Shown piece by piece: positions 27,485-36,345 of a stretch of 64,000 bases of DNA; the stretch's first letter is position 1, and every line of letters starts with the position of its first letter. The notes under the pieces were generated by a model that did no database searches, was not told the DNA's origin, and saw only the letters and a program-made list of their open reading frames with translations. A program made the position numbers and the translations under genes. The DNA is from an uncultured Siphonobacter sp. (GTDB lineage: Bacteria; Bacteroidota; Bacteroidia; Cytophagales; Spirosomataceae): the NCBI GenBank assembly GCA_913775095.1, contig CAJYIW010000027.1:1-64000 (forward strand). The letters run 5' to 3'.

Positions 27485-28621
27485 CTACTCGGAAAGGTTT
27501 ATCTTACTTTTCACGCTCTCCGGCAACGCTGCTTTCGGCAGAATCACATTGATGGTATTCAACTCAAAGTAGGGTTCTGATACGTAGATATAGCCTTTGT
27601 AAGGACCCGTTTTTTCGCCCCAGGAGTTTTTCACGAGGTAGAATTTCTTGCCTGCGGCATTCGTGCCCATTCCGGCAATCTGCATGAGGTGGTCATCTAC
27701 CGTTACCTGACTGTCAAATAACTTCTGCCGATACGCCTGATCCACTTTCTTTTCCGCTACCTCGGGCGAATCCCCTTTGTCATTCTTATCATTTACTTCT
27801 ACGGCAAAACCCTTGCCCTGTTTAAAACCGGTGTTACTGATATCCGCATCCCACATGACGGTGTAGCCCTGACTTAACGACTGCTGAACGGCAGCCGTCA
27901 GTTCTTCGAGCGGGAGGTTCAGGTATTGTTCGTTGGCCCAGTTATCGGGAATTTCCAGAACGAATGATTTATAAAAGGGATGGTGAGTGAAGCTCGTCAA
28001 ACTTACGTAATCCCTGGGGTTGAATTTCAATACCTGATCGGCAAACTCGCGGGGCGTATACGTTTTACCGTTGTAGTCAAACGAAGCGGGAGCTGCCCCG
28101 AATTTTTCATCCAGAATTTTGTTAAAACCTTCTTCCCAGTTCGGGTCAATGGGTGATTTTTTCATCACCTCAGCCAGATAAGTTTTCAGGTCCTTGACCA
28201 GTTTCCCGTGGCTATGATTAGTCTCACCATTTTTTAAACCCGAATACACCGACTCGGGCACCGCACCGTATAAGGCAATGGCAATCAGCACGTCGTGACC
28301 CAGGCCACCTTCATCAAACTGGGCTTTTCCCTGCCGGCGTACGTAGTTACGGGCTTTTTCCAGATAGATGTTCCGAACGGTAAACATCTCGGAAATATCG
28401 AACTCGCCCAGGTTTCTCCGCAGACACTCTGATTCGATCATTGCGGTGGATGAATAACACCAGCAGGTGCCGGTTCCGCCCTGATTTTTCACGGAAGTGA
28501 CCTGTGATTGTTGCGTTGTCCGGAGCCCCAATTCGGGTGCCTGAGCGAAGGCCGAGAAGGACGATAGGGATAGAAAACCAAGGCTAAATAAGGTTCGGGT
28601 ATAGTGAGTCATGGCGTTCAT
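27485..28621 (-). CDS. Secreted C1 family cysteine peptidase
   Basis: A 378-residue papain-like peptidase of the bleomycin-hydrolase/aminopeptidase C type (C1B). The signal peptide ends about FAQ (27). The oxyanion Gln47 and catalytic Cys53 are in VKNQGGTGTCWCY. The catalytic His lies in VDDHLMQIAG and the Asn in LVKNSWGE. Unlike cytosolic aminopeptidase C it is exported. It is probably a periplasmic or surface protease. It stands alone, divergent from the sigma-factor gene. Confidence 0.9.
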   Translation of the reverse strand: MNAMTHYTRTLFSLGFLSLSSFSAFAQAPELGLRTTQQSQVTSVKNQGGTGTCWCYSSTAMIESECLRRNLGEFDISEMFTVRNIYLEKARNYVRRQGKAQFDEGGLGHDVLIAIALYGAVPESVYSGLKNGETNHSHGKLVKDLKTYLAEVMKKSPIDPNWEEGFNKILDEKFGAAPASFDYNGKTYTPREFADQVLKFNPRDYVSLTSFTHHPFYKSFVLEIPDNWANEQYLNLPLEELTAAVQQSLSQGYTVMWDADISNTGFKQGKGFAVEVNDKNDKGDSPEVAEKKVDQAYRQKLFDSQVTVDDHLMQIAGMGTNAAGKKFYLVKNSWGEKTGPYKGYIYVSEPYFELNTINVILPKAALPESVKSKINLSE

Positions 28622-28714
28622 TGCTGATAATTTTCAGGTAATTTCGAAATTTTTCACCAGCCGGGCAACCCTTCCCTTACATTCCGCATTTCGCCCTTTG
28701 TAAATCGACCACCT

Positions 28715-29260
28715 ATGAATCTATCTGATCTGCTGGCCCGGTGCAGGGTTCAGGATGTCAAAGCTCAGCGTTTAGTCTACGAACGCTACGCGGGAAGGCT
28801 GTTTCGGGTCGCTCAGCGGTACATGAAAGATCGCATGGAGGCGGAAGATATGCTGGTTTCGGCTTTTCAAAGGATTTTTGAACACCTGAAAAAGTTTGAA
28901 TACAAAGACGAAGCCGCTACCTGGGTCTGGATGAAGACGATTCTGGTGAACCAGTGTCTGATGGAACTCCGACGCTCGGCCAACTTCACAATGGTACCCG
29001 AAAACGAAGCCCCCGACCAACCGTTTACCTATAGCATCCTTGACGAGATAGCCGCGGAAACCATTCAGAAAGTCATCATGGAGTTACCCATCGGCTATCG
29101 AACGGTTTTCAATCTGGTAGCCCTCGAAGGATATACCCACACCGAAGTAGCCAAGCAGCTTCAGATTTCGGAAGGAACGTCCAAATCTCAACTCAATAAG
29201 GCCCGTCAGTTATTACAGAAAAAACTTCAAGCCCTTGGTTATGCAGCACAAACCCGATGA
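28715..29260 (+). CDS. RNA polymerase sigma factor (ECF, sigma-70 family)
   Basis: A 181-residue ECF sigma factor. Region 2 lies at about residues 17-90 (YERYAGRLFRVAQRYMKDR, then DMLVSAFQRIFEHL) and region 4 at about 128-175 (LPIGYRTVFNLVALEGYTHT and the recognition helix SEGTSKSQLNKAR). The next gene, a short single-span membrane protein, overlaps it by 20 bp and is probably its anti-sigma or regulatory partner. Confidence 0.92.
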   Translation: MNLSDLLARCRVQDVKAQRLVYERYAGRLFRVAQRYMKDRMEAEDMLVSAFQRIFEHLKKFEYKDEAATWVWMKTILVNQCLMELRRSANFTMVPENEAPDQPFTYSILDEIAAETIQKVIMELPIGYRTVFNLVALEGYTHTEVAKQLQISEGTSKSQLNKARQLLQKKLQALGYAAQTR

Positions 29261-29888
29261 GCAGATCCGGCAGCGGCTGGAAGATTTATCCGACGACTCC
29301 CTTGATCTGGAAAGAGTCTGGAAGCGTATCGAAGAGCCTAAAGCTTCTAAAAAAGGATATTGGCCCCTTCAGGTAGGGATGGCAGCCGTTTTGGGCGTTC
29401 TGGTGGGTTATTTCATTCATCAGCCCGCTGAACAACCGGCGTCAGCTAAACCGGCGGCGACCCTTGCTCAAAAGCCTTCGGCTGTTACTCCGGAACGGAC
29501 GAACGTAATCCCTGAAACCCTATACGCTAATCCCCCCCAGCTCCCTGAAAATGCTCCCCTACCGGAGCAGGCTCAGGTGACTGAAAAAACGGGTACCGAG
29601 ATTCCTGTTACCCTCGATTCGCTGCCTGTGATTCAACCTTCACCCTTTATCCAACCCACGGACGTACCCGTTATAGTCCAGAAAAATCAACCTATCGAAA
29701 GCTTTGAAGCCACCGTTACGCTGACCATCCCTGAGCCAAAGCAGGAAACGCAGCTTCGCAAAAAATCCATTCTGGCCCGTATTTTCGGTTCGGAGAAAAA
29801 GTCCGATCAGCGTCCTCAGTGGCAGGAATTTAAATCGCCGGCCGCTCTCGGAAAAGCAAAAGTCGATTCATTGAAACGTAGACCTTAA
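29241..29888 (+). CDS. Single-span membrane protein, possible anti-sigma partner
   Basis: A 215-residue protein. A soluble N-terminal segment rich in acidic residues (DEQIRQRLEDLSDDSLDLERVW) precedes one transmembrane helix (about residues 41-59), then a long Pro/Ala/Gln-rich periplasmic stretch and a basic C-terminal end. The ATG at 29241 lies inside the sigma gene, so the two are translationally coupled; an upstream TTG at 29235 is not needed. No known domain was recognised. Anti-sigma function is inferred from topology and position only. Confidence 0.7.
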   Translation: MQHKPDEQIRQRLEDLSDDSLDLERVWKRIEEPKASKKGYWPLQVGMAAVLGVLVGYFIHQPAEQPASAKPAATLAQKPSAVTPERTNVIPETLYANPPQLPENAPLPEQAQVTEKTGTEIPVTLDSLPVIQPSPFIQPTDVPVIVQKNQPIESFEATVTLTIPEPKQETQLRKKSILARIFGSEKKSDQRPQWQEFKSPAALGKAKVDSLKRRP

Positions 29889-29907
29889 CCCACACCCTTT
29901 TTCTGTT

Positions 29908-31002
29908 ATGAAACGTCCATTTTTAGCAATGGTACTGGGACTGCTATGTTCCTTACCCACCCTGGCCCTTCCCGTAGATTCCATTCTGGTTCGGATTGGC
30001 CCTAAATCGAAAGTCCTGTTTTACGGTCCGACCAAGGAGGATTTAAAGAAGTTGGAAAACTACGACTGGAACACCATCCTGAAAGACCTCAACGCCCGCT
30101 TATCCGAGACAACCAAAGCCGAACCCCGGCAGCATTACATTGACCTGAGTGGCAAGAGTTTTCTGAGTGATAGTAGTTTACGAAGTGTTAATTCATTAGT
30201 TAAAGTCAGTCACCAGCAGGCTGACCAACCCGTTACGAAAGAAAAAATCAATCAAAACTTAGGGTTTCTTAAAGATAATTTGACGATTCGAGTGGGTTAT
30301 ACCCCGTTCTTGAGGTCTCAGCGGAATGGAATGGTCAATATGTTCTCTTCCAATACATTTTCGACCTTTAACTATGCTCTGGGATTTTCCCGTTATTCAG
30401 CTTTTTACGCTCACAATCGATTGTCAATTGGATTGCGGTGGGGTCTGGAGTTTGATTCCAAAAGATTTGGCTGGAGAGATCTGATTATTTATGAAAAGAA
30501 AGAGACAGCTACCGCCGAGGAATTGCAAAACTACATAACTGAACTTACGGCCCGGTATCCTGACCAGGCTGGTTTTTACAAGGTAGAAAAGAGTTATGAT
30601 GGGTATCAGCTAATGTCTTATTATGATCGCATTACCACAACCATGCACTCTCTGAATCTGTCTATTGTCCCGACCTTACGATTTTATACTAAGTCGGGAA
30701 AACGATCTTTTTCTCTGGGCCTGGGGGGATACGCTGGTTATCGGATCTATATGAGTAATCGATATATTAATCATAAAGCCAAGTGGGATCAACGAATGAA
30801 TTCTGAACTCAATAATCCTTTTCAGTATGGGCTAATTACTTCTTTCGGTTACCGTAAACTCGGATTATACTGCCATTACCAACTGGGCTCTCCTTTGAAA
30901 AGGACTTATGTTAATACCAGTGCGTTACAGATGCAAAGCTACCCTACTCGTCGGGAACCTACCGGCCCCATTTCCTTCGGCATTACCTATAACGGCTTTT
31001 AA
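29908..31002 (+). CDS. Outer-membrane beta-barrel protein of unknown function
   Basis: A 364-residue protein with a signal peptide ending in LALP. About residues 110-364 alternate in beta-strand fashion and the last strand ends GPISFGITYNGF, the usual end of an outer-membrane barrel. The N-terminal 100 residues have no recognised domain. It follows the sigma/anti-sigma-like pair by 19 bp, so it may be a structural or cargo gene of that unit. The second half is more AT-rich than the surrounding genes. Confidence 0.7.
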   Translation: MKRPFLAMVLGLLCSLPTLALPVDSILVRIGPKSKVLFYGPTKEDLKKLENYDWNTILKDLNARLSETTKAEPRQHYIDLSGKSFLSDSSLRSVNSLVKVSHQQADQPVTKEKINQNLGFLKDNLTIRVGYTPFLRSQRNGMVNMFSSNTFSTFNYALGFSRYSAFYAHNRLSIGLRWGLEFDSKRFGWRDLIIYEKKETATAEELQNYITELTARYPDQAGFYKVEKSYDGYQLMSYYDRITTTMHSLNLSIVPTLRFYTKSGKRSFSLGLGGYAGYRIYMSNRYINHKAKWDQRMNSELNNPFQYGLITSFGYRKLGLYCHYQLGSPLKRTYVNTSALQMQSYPTRREPTGPISFGITYNGF

Positions 31003-31036
31003 TCTCTCCCCACTTCCATAGCCCCCAACAATTTAG

Positions 31037-31080
31037 TATCTTTGACTATGCTTTCAGGGAACGGACTCAGTTCGTTCCCT
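31037..31080 (+). promoter_or_regulatory. pcrA promoter and leader hairpin
   Basis: The -7 box TATCTTTG (31037-31044) is followed at 31056-31080 by a perfect-looking hairpin, AGGGAACGGACT / AGTTCGTTCCCT, with a one-base centre. A CTTTTTATCTTTATT U-rich stretch leads to the ATG. It could be a terminator for the upstream gene, an attenuator, or a 5'-end stabilising hairpin. Confidence 0.7.
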
Positions 31081-31098
31081 CTTTTTATCTTTATTGCC

Positions 31099-33399
31099 AT
31101 GTTCGAAGATATCACGAAAGGCCTTAATGAGCCTCAGGCTCAGGCTGTTTTACATACCGAAGGCCCCCTGATGATTATTGCCGGAGCAGGCTCGGGCAAG
31201 ACCCGGGTATTGACCCAGCGTACAGCTCACCTCATCAAAAAGGGAGTCGATCCGTTTTCCATTCTGCTCCTGACTTTTACCAACAAAGCCGCCGGAGAAA
31301 TGCGGGCCCGGATTGAGAAGGTAGTCGGCACCGGAGCCCGGGGCATCTGGATGGGTACTTTCCACAGCGTCTTCGCCAAGATTCTGCGTTTCGAGGCGAA
31401 ATCACTGGGCTATACCTCCGATTTCTCCATTTACGATACCGACGATTCCAAATCCTTACTCAAATCCATCATCAAGGAACGGGGTCTGGATGATAAGATT
31501 TATAAACCCAATGTGGTCTTTAACCGCATTTCCGGGGCTAAAAACCGACTGGTTTCAGCGGATGCGTACATCGCCGATCCCATCATTCAGGCGGATGACG
31601 CGGCGGCTCGCTTACCCGAGATTGGGCGGTTGTATAAACTCTACGTGGATCGTTGTTTCAAGGCCAATGCCATGGATTTTGACGATCTGCTTTTTAATAC
31701 CAACATTCTCTTCCGCGATTTCCCCGATGTTCTGAATAAATACCAGCATCGCTACAAGTACGTAATGGTGGATGAGTTTCAGGATACGAACGTTTCGCAG
31801 TACCTCATTACCCGAAAACTGGCGGCCATTCACGAAAACATCTGCGTGGTGGGTGACGACGCTCAGTCCATTTACGCCTTCCGGGGAGCCAATATTCAGA
31901 ACATTCTCAATTTCGAGAAAGATTACCCGGACCTGACCACGATCCGTCTGGAGCAGAATTACCGCTCGACGAAAGTGATTGTCGAAGCCGCCAACTCGGT
32001 TATTGCCCGCAACAAGCGTCAGCTCCGGAAGGAAGTGTTCACCGAAAACGAAAGCGGTAACCTGATTGAAGTCATCAAGGCGGCTTCGGATGTGGAAGAG
32101 GGCCGTCTGGTATCCACTTCCCTCTTCGAAGAAAAGCTCAATCACGGCTTAACCAACAACGATTTCGCGATTCTGTACCGGACCAACTCGCAGTCGCGTT
32201 CCTTCGAGGAATCCCTTCGGAAGCTTAACATCAAATACCGGATTGTCGGCGGCTTATCGTTCTATCAGCGTCGGGAAATCAAGGACTTGCTGGCGTACCT
32301 ACGCTTCACGCTCAACCAGAGTGACGAAGAAGCGTTTAAGCGAATCATTAACCTCCCCAAACGCGGCATTGGCGATCAGACTATCGCAAAGATTACCGTA
32401 ACCGCCGCCGAACAGGCCATTCCGGTGTGGGAAGTCGTTGCTAATATTCAGCAGTACAACACGGGTCGTTCGGGCTCAGCCATTGAAGGCTTCGCCGATC
32501 TGATTAAGTCGTTTAAGTTACTGATTGAAACCAAAGATGCCTATGAAGTAGCCAGTCACGTGGCGAAGGCCTCGGGCGTGCTGAAGGAGTTATACGACGA
32601 TAAAACCGTTGAAGGACTCAGCCGTTACGAAAACGTGCAGGAGTTACTGAACTCCATCAAACAGTTTGTGGACAACCCCGAGAACGAAGATAAATCGCTC
32701 GGAGCGTTTTTACAGACGGTATCCTTATTAACCAACGCCGATCAGGAAGACGAAGATGGCGACAATGATCGCGTTACGCTGATGACCATTCACCAGGCCA
32801 AAGGGCTGGAATATAAAGTGGTTTACATTGTGGGTCTGGAAGAAGATTTATTCCCCAGCCAGATGATGTTACAGTCGAGCGAAGATCTGGAAGAAGAACG
32901 ACGTTTGTTTTACGTAGCCATCACCCGGGCCGAAAAACGCCTGTACCTGAGTTATGCGGAGACCCGGTATCAGTATGGTCGACTGAAACCCTGCGAACCG
33001 AGTCGGTTTATGGATGAAATTGACGAAAAATACGTTCGGATCAGTCGGCAGGCCGCTCGCCGCATGGCCGAAGCTCAGCGAAATTCGGAGCGTCCTACGC
33101 CGGCAGCTTTCCTTCGGAATGTAGCCAATCGGGCGGCACAGAACGGGGGTTCACAGGCTAAAACGCCGCCTACCCGTTCGGGAGGTCCGGTGTCAACGCA
33201 CGTACCCAGCAGCGATTTTAAAGCTTCCGATCCCCGCAAACTGGCTTCGGGTCAGCGGGTAGAGCACCAGAAGTTTGGATTTGGCGTAGTCAAGTTAATT
33301 TCCAACGATCAGAATGGAGCGAAGGCCGTTATTCAGTTTGATAATCAGGGTGAAAAGACGCTATTACTCACCTTTGCTAAATTGCGGATTGTAGAATAA
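31099..33399 (+). CDS. ATP-dependent DNA helicase, UvrD/PcrA family
   Basis: A 766-residue superfamily 1A helicase. Walker A GAGSGKT (29-35), Walker B VDEFQDTN, the TTIRLEQNYRS motif, MTIHQAKGLEYK (motif V) and a VAITRAEKRLYLS motif VI are all present. A C-terminal tail with an SGQRVEHQKFGFGVVK segment matches the PcrA-type C-terminal RNA-polymerase interaction domain. It unwinds DNA in repair and replication and removes proteins from DNA. The Met at 31099 begins the family's usual MFEDITKGLN; an upstream in-frame TTG at 31042 is within the promoter region. Confidence 0.93.
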   Translation: MFEDITKGLNEPQAQAVLHTEGPLMIIAGAGSGKTRVLTQRTAHLIKKGVDPFSILLLTFTNKAAGEMRARIEKVVGTGARGIWMGTFHSVFAKILRFEAKSLGYTSDFSIYDTDDSKSLLKSIIKERGLDDKIYKPNVVFNRISGAKNRLVSADAYIADPIIQADDAAARLPEIGRLYKLYVDRCFKANAMDFDDLLFNTNILFRDFPDVLNKYQHRYKYVMVDEFQDTNVSQYLITRKLAAIHENICVVGDDAQSIYAFRGANIQNILNFEKDYPDLTTIRLEQNYRSTKVIVEAANSVIARNKRQLRKEVFTENESGNLIEVIKAASDVEEGRLVSTSLFEEKLNHGLTNNDFAILYRTNSQSRSFEESLRKLNIKYRIVGGLSFYQRREIKDLLAYLRFTLNQSDEEAFKRIINLPKRGIGDQTIAKITVTAAEQAIPVWEVVANIQQYNTGRSGSAIEGFADLIKSFKLLIETKDAYEVASHVAKASGVLKELYDDKTVEGLSRYENVQELLNSIKQFVDNPENEDKSLGAFLQTVSLLTNADQEDEDGDNDRVTLMTIHQAKGLEYKVVYIVGLEEDLFPSQMMLQSSEDLEEERRLFYVAITRAEKRLYLSYAETRYQYGRLKPCEPSRFMDEIDEKYVRISRQAARRMAEAQRNSERPTPAAFLRNVANRAAQNGGSQAKTPPTRSGGPVSTHVPSSDFKASDPRKLASGQRVEHQKFGFGVVKLISNDQNGAKAVIQFDNQGEKTLLLTFAKLRIVE

Positions 33400-33401
33400 A
33401 A

Positions 33402-33431
33402 AAACACGGGAGGCCGCCACCTCCCGTGTTT
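33402..33431 (+). terminator. Terminator of the helicase gene
   Basis: A perfect AAACACGGGAGG / CCTCCCGTGTTT stem with a six-base loop. Confidence 0.9.
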
Positions 33432-33525
33432 ATGGATGTCTTTCTATCTGCAATAGAAAGCTGGGAGCAAATTTGGCTGATTTATTTCTCCCACAAGCCG
33501 ACGTATGTCAGAAAATCCCATACGT

Positions 33526-34110
33526 TTAGCTGAACATGGCCTTTTTTCGAATTCGACTGAGACTATCCGGATGGATGCCCAGATAAGAGGCCATGTCTTT
33601 AACGGGTATATACTGAACAAAGCCTGGCGACTCCTGTAGCAGCTTTTCGTAGTTTTCCTCCGCGGTCATCGTCAGCATTTTCATTTCCTTCTGAAGTTTT
33701 TCTACGTGCAAACTTTCAATGATGCGACGCATCAGCCGTTCCGCGGGCTTTGAACCATCGAGCCAGGTCTGCATGGCTGCCAAGGGTAAGCGGATGAGCG
33801 TGCTGGGCATCAGTGCCTGCAAACAAATCAGGGAAGGACTTTGCGTCGCCAGGGAAATGAACGAACAGAAAACCTGTTTTTCGAAGGCAAAGTCAAGACA
33901 GATTTCCCGATCCTGCTTTTCGGTGAAGGAACGAATCAGTCCTTTTTCAAGAAAATAAATGTACTTCTCGGCCTGGCCGTACGCCAGAATTACTTCCCTT
34001 TTCTTCACTTCCACCTTCTGCAAATGCGTGGCCAGAAATAACCAGTCATCTTCCGTCAGCTCGTACAGGGCGTTAAGTGATTCACGCAACCATACAGGTA
34101 TAGTAAACAT
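33526..34110 (-). CDS. Crp/Fnr family transcriptional regulator
   Basis: A 194-residue protein with a cyclic-nucleotide-binding-like effector domain (about residues 20-120: VILAYGQAEKYIYFLEKGLIRSF) and a C-terminal helix-turn-helix (VKDMASYLGIHPDSLSRIRK). It is divergent from the DsbA-family oxidoreductase 174 bp away, so it may control that gene. No redox Cys cluster is evident, so the signal is unknown. Confidence 0.9.
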   Translation of the reverse strand: MFTIPVWLRESLNALYELTEDDWLFLATHLQKVEVKKREVILAYGQAEKYIYFLEKGLIRSFTEKQDREICLDFAFEKQVFCSFISLATQSPSLICLQALMPSTLIRLPLAAMQTWLDGSKPAERLMRRIIESLHVEKLQKEMKMLTMTAEENYEKLLQESPGFVQYIPVKDMASYLGIHPDSLSRIRKKAMFS

Positions 34111-34284
34111 AGTATACTAGAAAATAATAAGGTGGGGTAGTTCTTCTTTCGGGGATTAATGAATTGCTAATTTAAGACATAGACTGTAATCCTGGAATCA
34201 TTTCAGGTATGAATAAGTTTAAAAATCAGTTCACTAGTGCTATTTATGTAGCAATACATAGTTTAAAAAAATAAACGTATTCTC

Positions 34285-34980
34285 ATGGCCCTTCCTATTC
34301 GCATTGATATCGTTTCAGATGTTGTTTGTCCCTGGTGTTACATTGGAAAAAGAAGACTGGAATCAGCCCTGGAAACCTTAGGCCAGGAAGTTAATGCCGA
34401 GATTGTGTATCACCCTTACGAGCTGGACCCCACCGTGCCCCGGCAAGGCTTACCTTTTTCGGAACACATGGATAAGAAATTTGGTCCGGGTCGTGCCGAG
34501 GGCATGTTCCAGCGGGTTGAACAGGTTGCCAGCGAAGTTGGGCTTGATTTTGACTTCAGTCAGTTACCCAAGGCCATTGCTACCTTTGACCTGCACCGGC
34601 TTCTAACGGTTGCCTATGAACGCGGAAATCAGGCGGCCACCAAAGAAGCCTTGTTGAAAGCGTATTTTGTGGACCGGGTTGATCTGACGCAGGAAGCCGT
34701 CTTACTCAATGTGCTGGAATCAGCGGGTTGGGATAAGAAAGAAGCCCTGGAGATTTTGAAGTCTGACATCGCTCGTGAATCCGTCGAGCAGGAGATGGAG
34801 TACTTCCGTCAGCTGGGCGTTACGGGTGTGCCTTTCTTTATTCTCAATAATAAATACGCCTTGTCGGGAGCTCAGCCCAGTGAAACCTTCGTCAGTGCCT
34901 TACGCCAGGTCATTGCCGAATCAAAGCCGCAGATCATCGCTCAGGCCGATAGCTGCGATCTGGATTCCGGCGAGTGTTAA
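34285..34980 (+). CDS. DsbA family oxidoreductase (FrnE-like)
   Basis: A 231-residue cytosolic thioredoxin-fold protein of the FrnE/2-hydroxychromene-2-carboxylate isomerase-like type. Active site CPWC (Cys15, Cys18) lies in SDVVCPWCYIGKRRLE, the family signature, and the cis-Pro loop is in GVTGVPFFILNNKYALSGAQ. There is no signal peptide. The C-terminal DSCDLDSGEC adds two extra Cys residues. It probably carries out thiol-disulphide chemistry; its partner is unknown. Confidence 0.92.
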   Translation: MALPIRIDIVSDVVCPWCYIGKRRLESALETLGQEVNAEIVYHPYELDPTVPRQGLPFSEHMDKKFGPGRAEGMFQRVEQVASEVGLDFDFSQLPKAIATFDLHRLLTVAYERGNQAATKEALLKAYFVDRVDLTQEAVLLNVLESAGWDKKEALEILKSDIARESVEQEMEYFRQLGVTGVPFFILNNKYALSGAQPSETFVSALRQVIAESKPQIIAQADSCDLDSGEC

Positions 34981-35003
34981 TGACTCATTCATTCTATCCT
35001 GCT

Positions 35004-35042
35004 AAGCCGCTGAATTCGACGATTGCCCGAATCCAGCGGCTT
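35004..35042. terminator. Bidirectional terminator
   Basis: AAGCCGCTGAATTCG pairs with CGAATCCAGCGGCTT (one mismatch in 15). It overlaps the stop of the minus-strand gene. Confidence 0.8.
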
Positions 35043-35619
35043 ACTTCAGTTCTAACCCCAGCCGAAAAAGCTTTTCAATCCACTTTTTCCGAAACTGTTC
35101 CGTAGAACCCCTGAGGGGTGCCAGATAGGTTACGGCTACCGGACTAATCCCGCAAAATTCCAGTGTTCCTTTTTTGAATTGATTAATCGCCGGGCGACCC
35201 ATAAAAAAACGATCGTACCACGAAGGGGTATCCGCTGTGATGACAATCCGGGCGGTTCGGCCCTTCAGTAATTTCTCAGGAAAAGGTTTTCCTTCCACAA
35301 ACTTCATAGCTATTCCCGGGAGGAATAAGCGATCTACGAAACCCTTCATAACGGCTGGGTAACCATACCACCACATCGGAAAAAACCAGACAATATGCTG
35401 GGCTTCTCTGATCCTTTGGAGGGCGTCTACCAGATCTGGCTCCAGTTCCATGCGTTTCCGATACCCAAAACGTAAATTAGGATCAAACTGCAGGTCGGCT
35501 AGGTTGAGTTGCGTAAGTTCGGCTCCTGACTGTACCGCCCCCCGTTGATACGCCTCCGAAAGAGCATAGTTGTAACTTTCCCGGTCCGGATGCCCGTTGA
35601 TAATGAGGATTTTTTTCAT
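35041..35619 (-). CDS. NAD(P)H-dependent oxidoreductase (flavodoxin-like fold)
   Basis: A 192-residue FMN-binding quinone reductase-like protein (MdaB/KefF type). It has the N-terminal IINGHPDRESYN loop, a HIVWFFPMWWYGYPAVMKGFVD core and a PVAVTYLAPLRG-type C-terminal segment. The Met at 35619 is used because the family starts MKKILIINGHP; the frame is open 16 codons further upstream. It lies 52 bp after a Crp/Fnr gene on the same strand, which is probably its regulator. Confidence 0.9.
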   Translation of the reverse strand: MKKILIINGHPDRESYNYALSEAYQRGAVQSGAELTQLNLADLQFDPNLRFGYRKRMELEPDLVDALQRIREAQHIVWFFPMWWYGYPAVMKGFVDRLFLPGIAMKFVEGKPFPEKLLKGRTARIVITADTPSWYDRFFMGRPAINQFKKGTLEFCGISPVAVTYLAPLRGSTEQFRKKWIEKLFRLGLELK

Positions 35620-35671
35620 TTCTTTTTCTACAAAGAAATGAACCGCGAACTTCCGCTTAAAGGACAAATGT

Positions 35672-36235
35672 CTAAACCAATCCGGATTTTCTTATTCTGG
35701 ACAGGTGACGCTGCGTAATTCCCAAATAAGAGGCCAGGTAATTCAACGGAATCAGTTGCAGGTACTCAGGATCATTTTCAAGCAGATCTTTGTATTTATG
35801 CTCGGCGGTTTCTTTTTGCAGGAGAAACATTCGTTTCTCCAGGGTCATGTATTCCTGCTGGGCCATCATTTTAGAGAACTTCATCCAGTTCAGACTCGAC
35901 TCTTCCAGTTGCGTAATGTCTTCCCTGGTCAGAATGAATAGTTCCACATCCGTCAAGGCCTGAATGCTTTCGACGGCGGTGTTCTGAGTGATGAAGGAAG
36001 TATAAGCGGTGACAAAATCATTGGGGAAGGTAAAGCAGTAAGTAATTTCCTCACCCGCAGAGTTGTAATAGAAAGACCGCAGCAGGCCAGAAATCACAAA
36101 ACCTACTTTCTTACAAACCTGTCCTTCCTGGATAAAAAACTCATCCTTTTTAAGCACCCGGGAGCGGCCCCGTTCGAGAAACTGGCCAATCTCGGCTTCC
36201 GTTAATACCTGAAACGACTTTAGAAACTTTTCCAT
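35672..36235 (-). CDS. Crp/Fnr family transcriptional regulator
   Basis: A 187-residue relative of the protein at 33526, with a cNMP-binding-like fold (about residues 18-110: EFFIQEGQVCKKVGFVISG) and a helix-turn-helix (NYLASYLGITQRHLSRIRK). It is the first gene of a two-gene unit with the flavodoxin-fold reductase. The family arrangement suggests it responds to stress or redox state and controls the reductase, but the signal is not evident. Confidence 0.9.
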   Translation of the reverse strand: MEKFLKSFQVLTEAEIGQFLERGRSRVLKKDEFFIQEGQVCKKVGFVISGLLRSFYYNSAGEEITYCFTFPNDFVTAYTSFITQNTAVESIQALTDVELFILTREDITQLEESSLNWMKFSKMMAQQEYMTLEKRMFLLQKETAEHKYKDLLENDPEYLQLIPLNYLASYLGITQRHLSRIRKSGLV

Positions 36236-36284
36236 GACACCTGTTTAATAAAGGCGAAGGTAAAACTATGGAATCGCCGCAACA

Positions 36285-36316
36285 AAAAAGAGGTCGAAAC
36301 CGCTCGACCTCTTTTT
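36285..36316 (-). terminator. Terminator of the DUF4136 gene
   Basis: AAAAAGAGGTCGA pairs with TCGACCTCTTTTT around a six-base loop, on the downstream side of the minus-strand gene. Confidence 0.85.
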
Positions 36317-36345
36317 CATCACTCTGCAAACAGAAATCAACTCCA

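Noticed and set aside
31612-32145. 177-codon minus-strand frame inside the PcrA/UvrD gene
   Set aside because: Antisense shadow of conserved helicase motifs.
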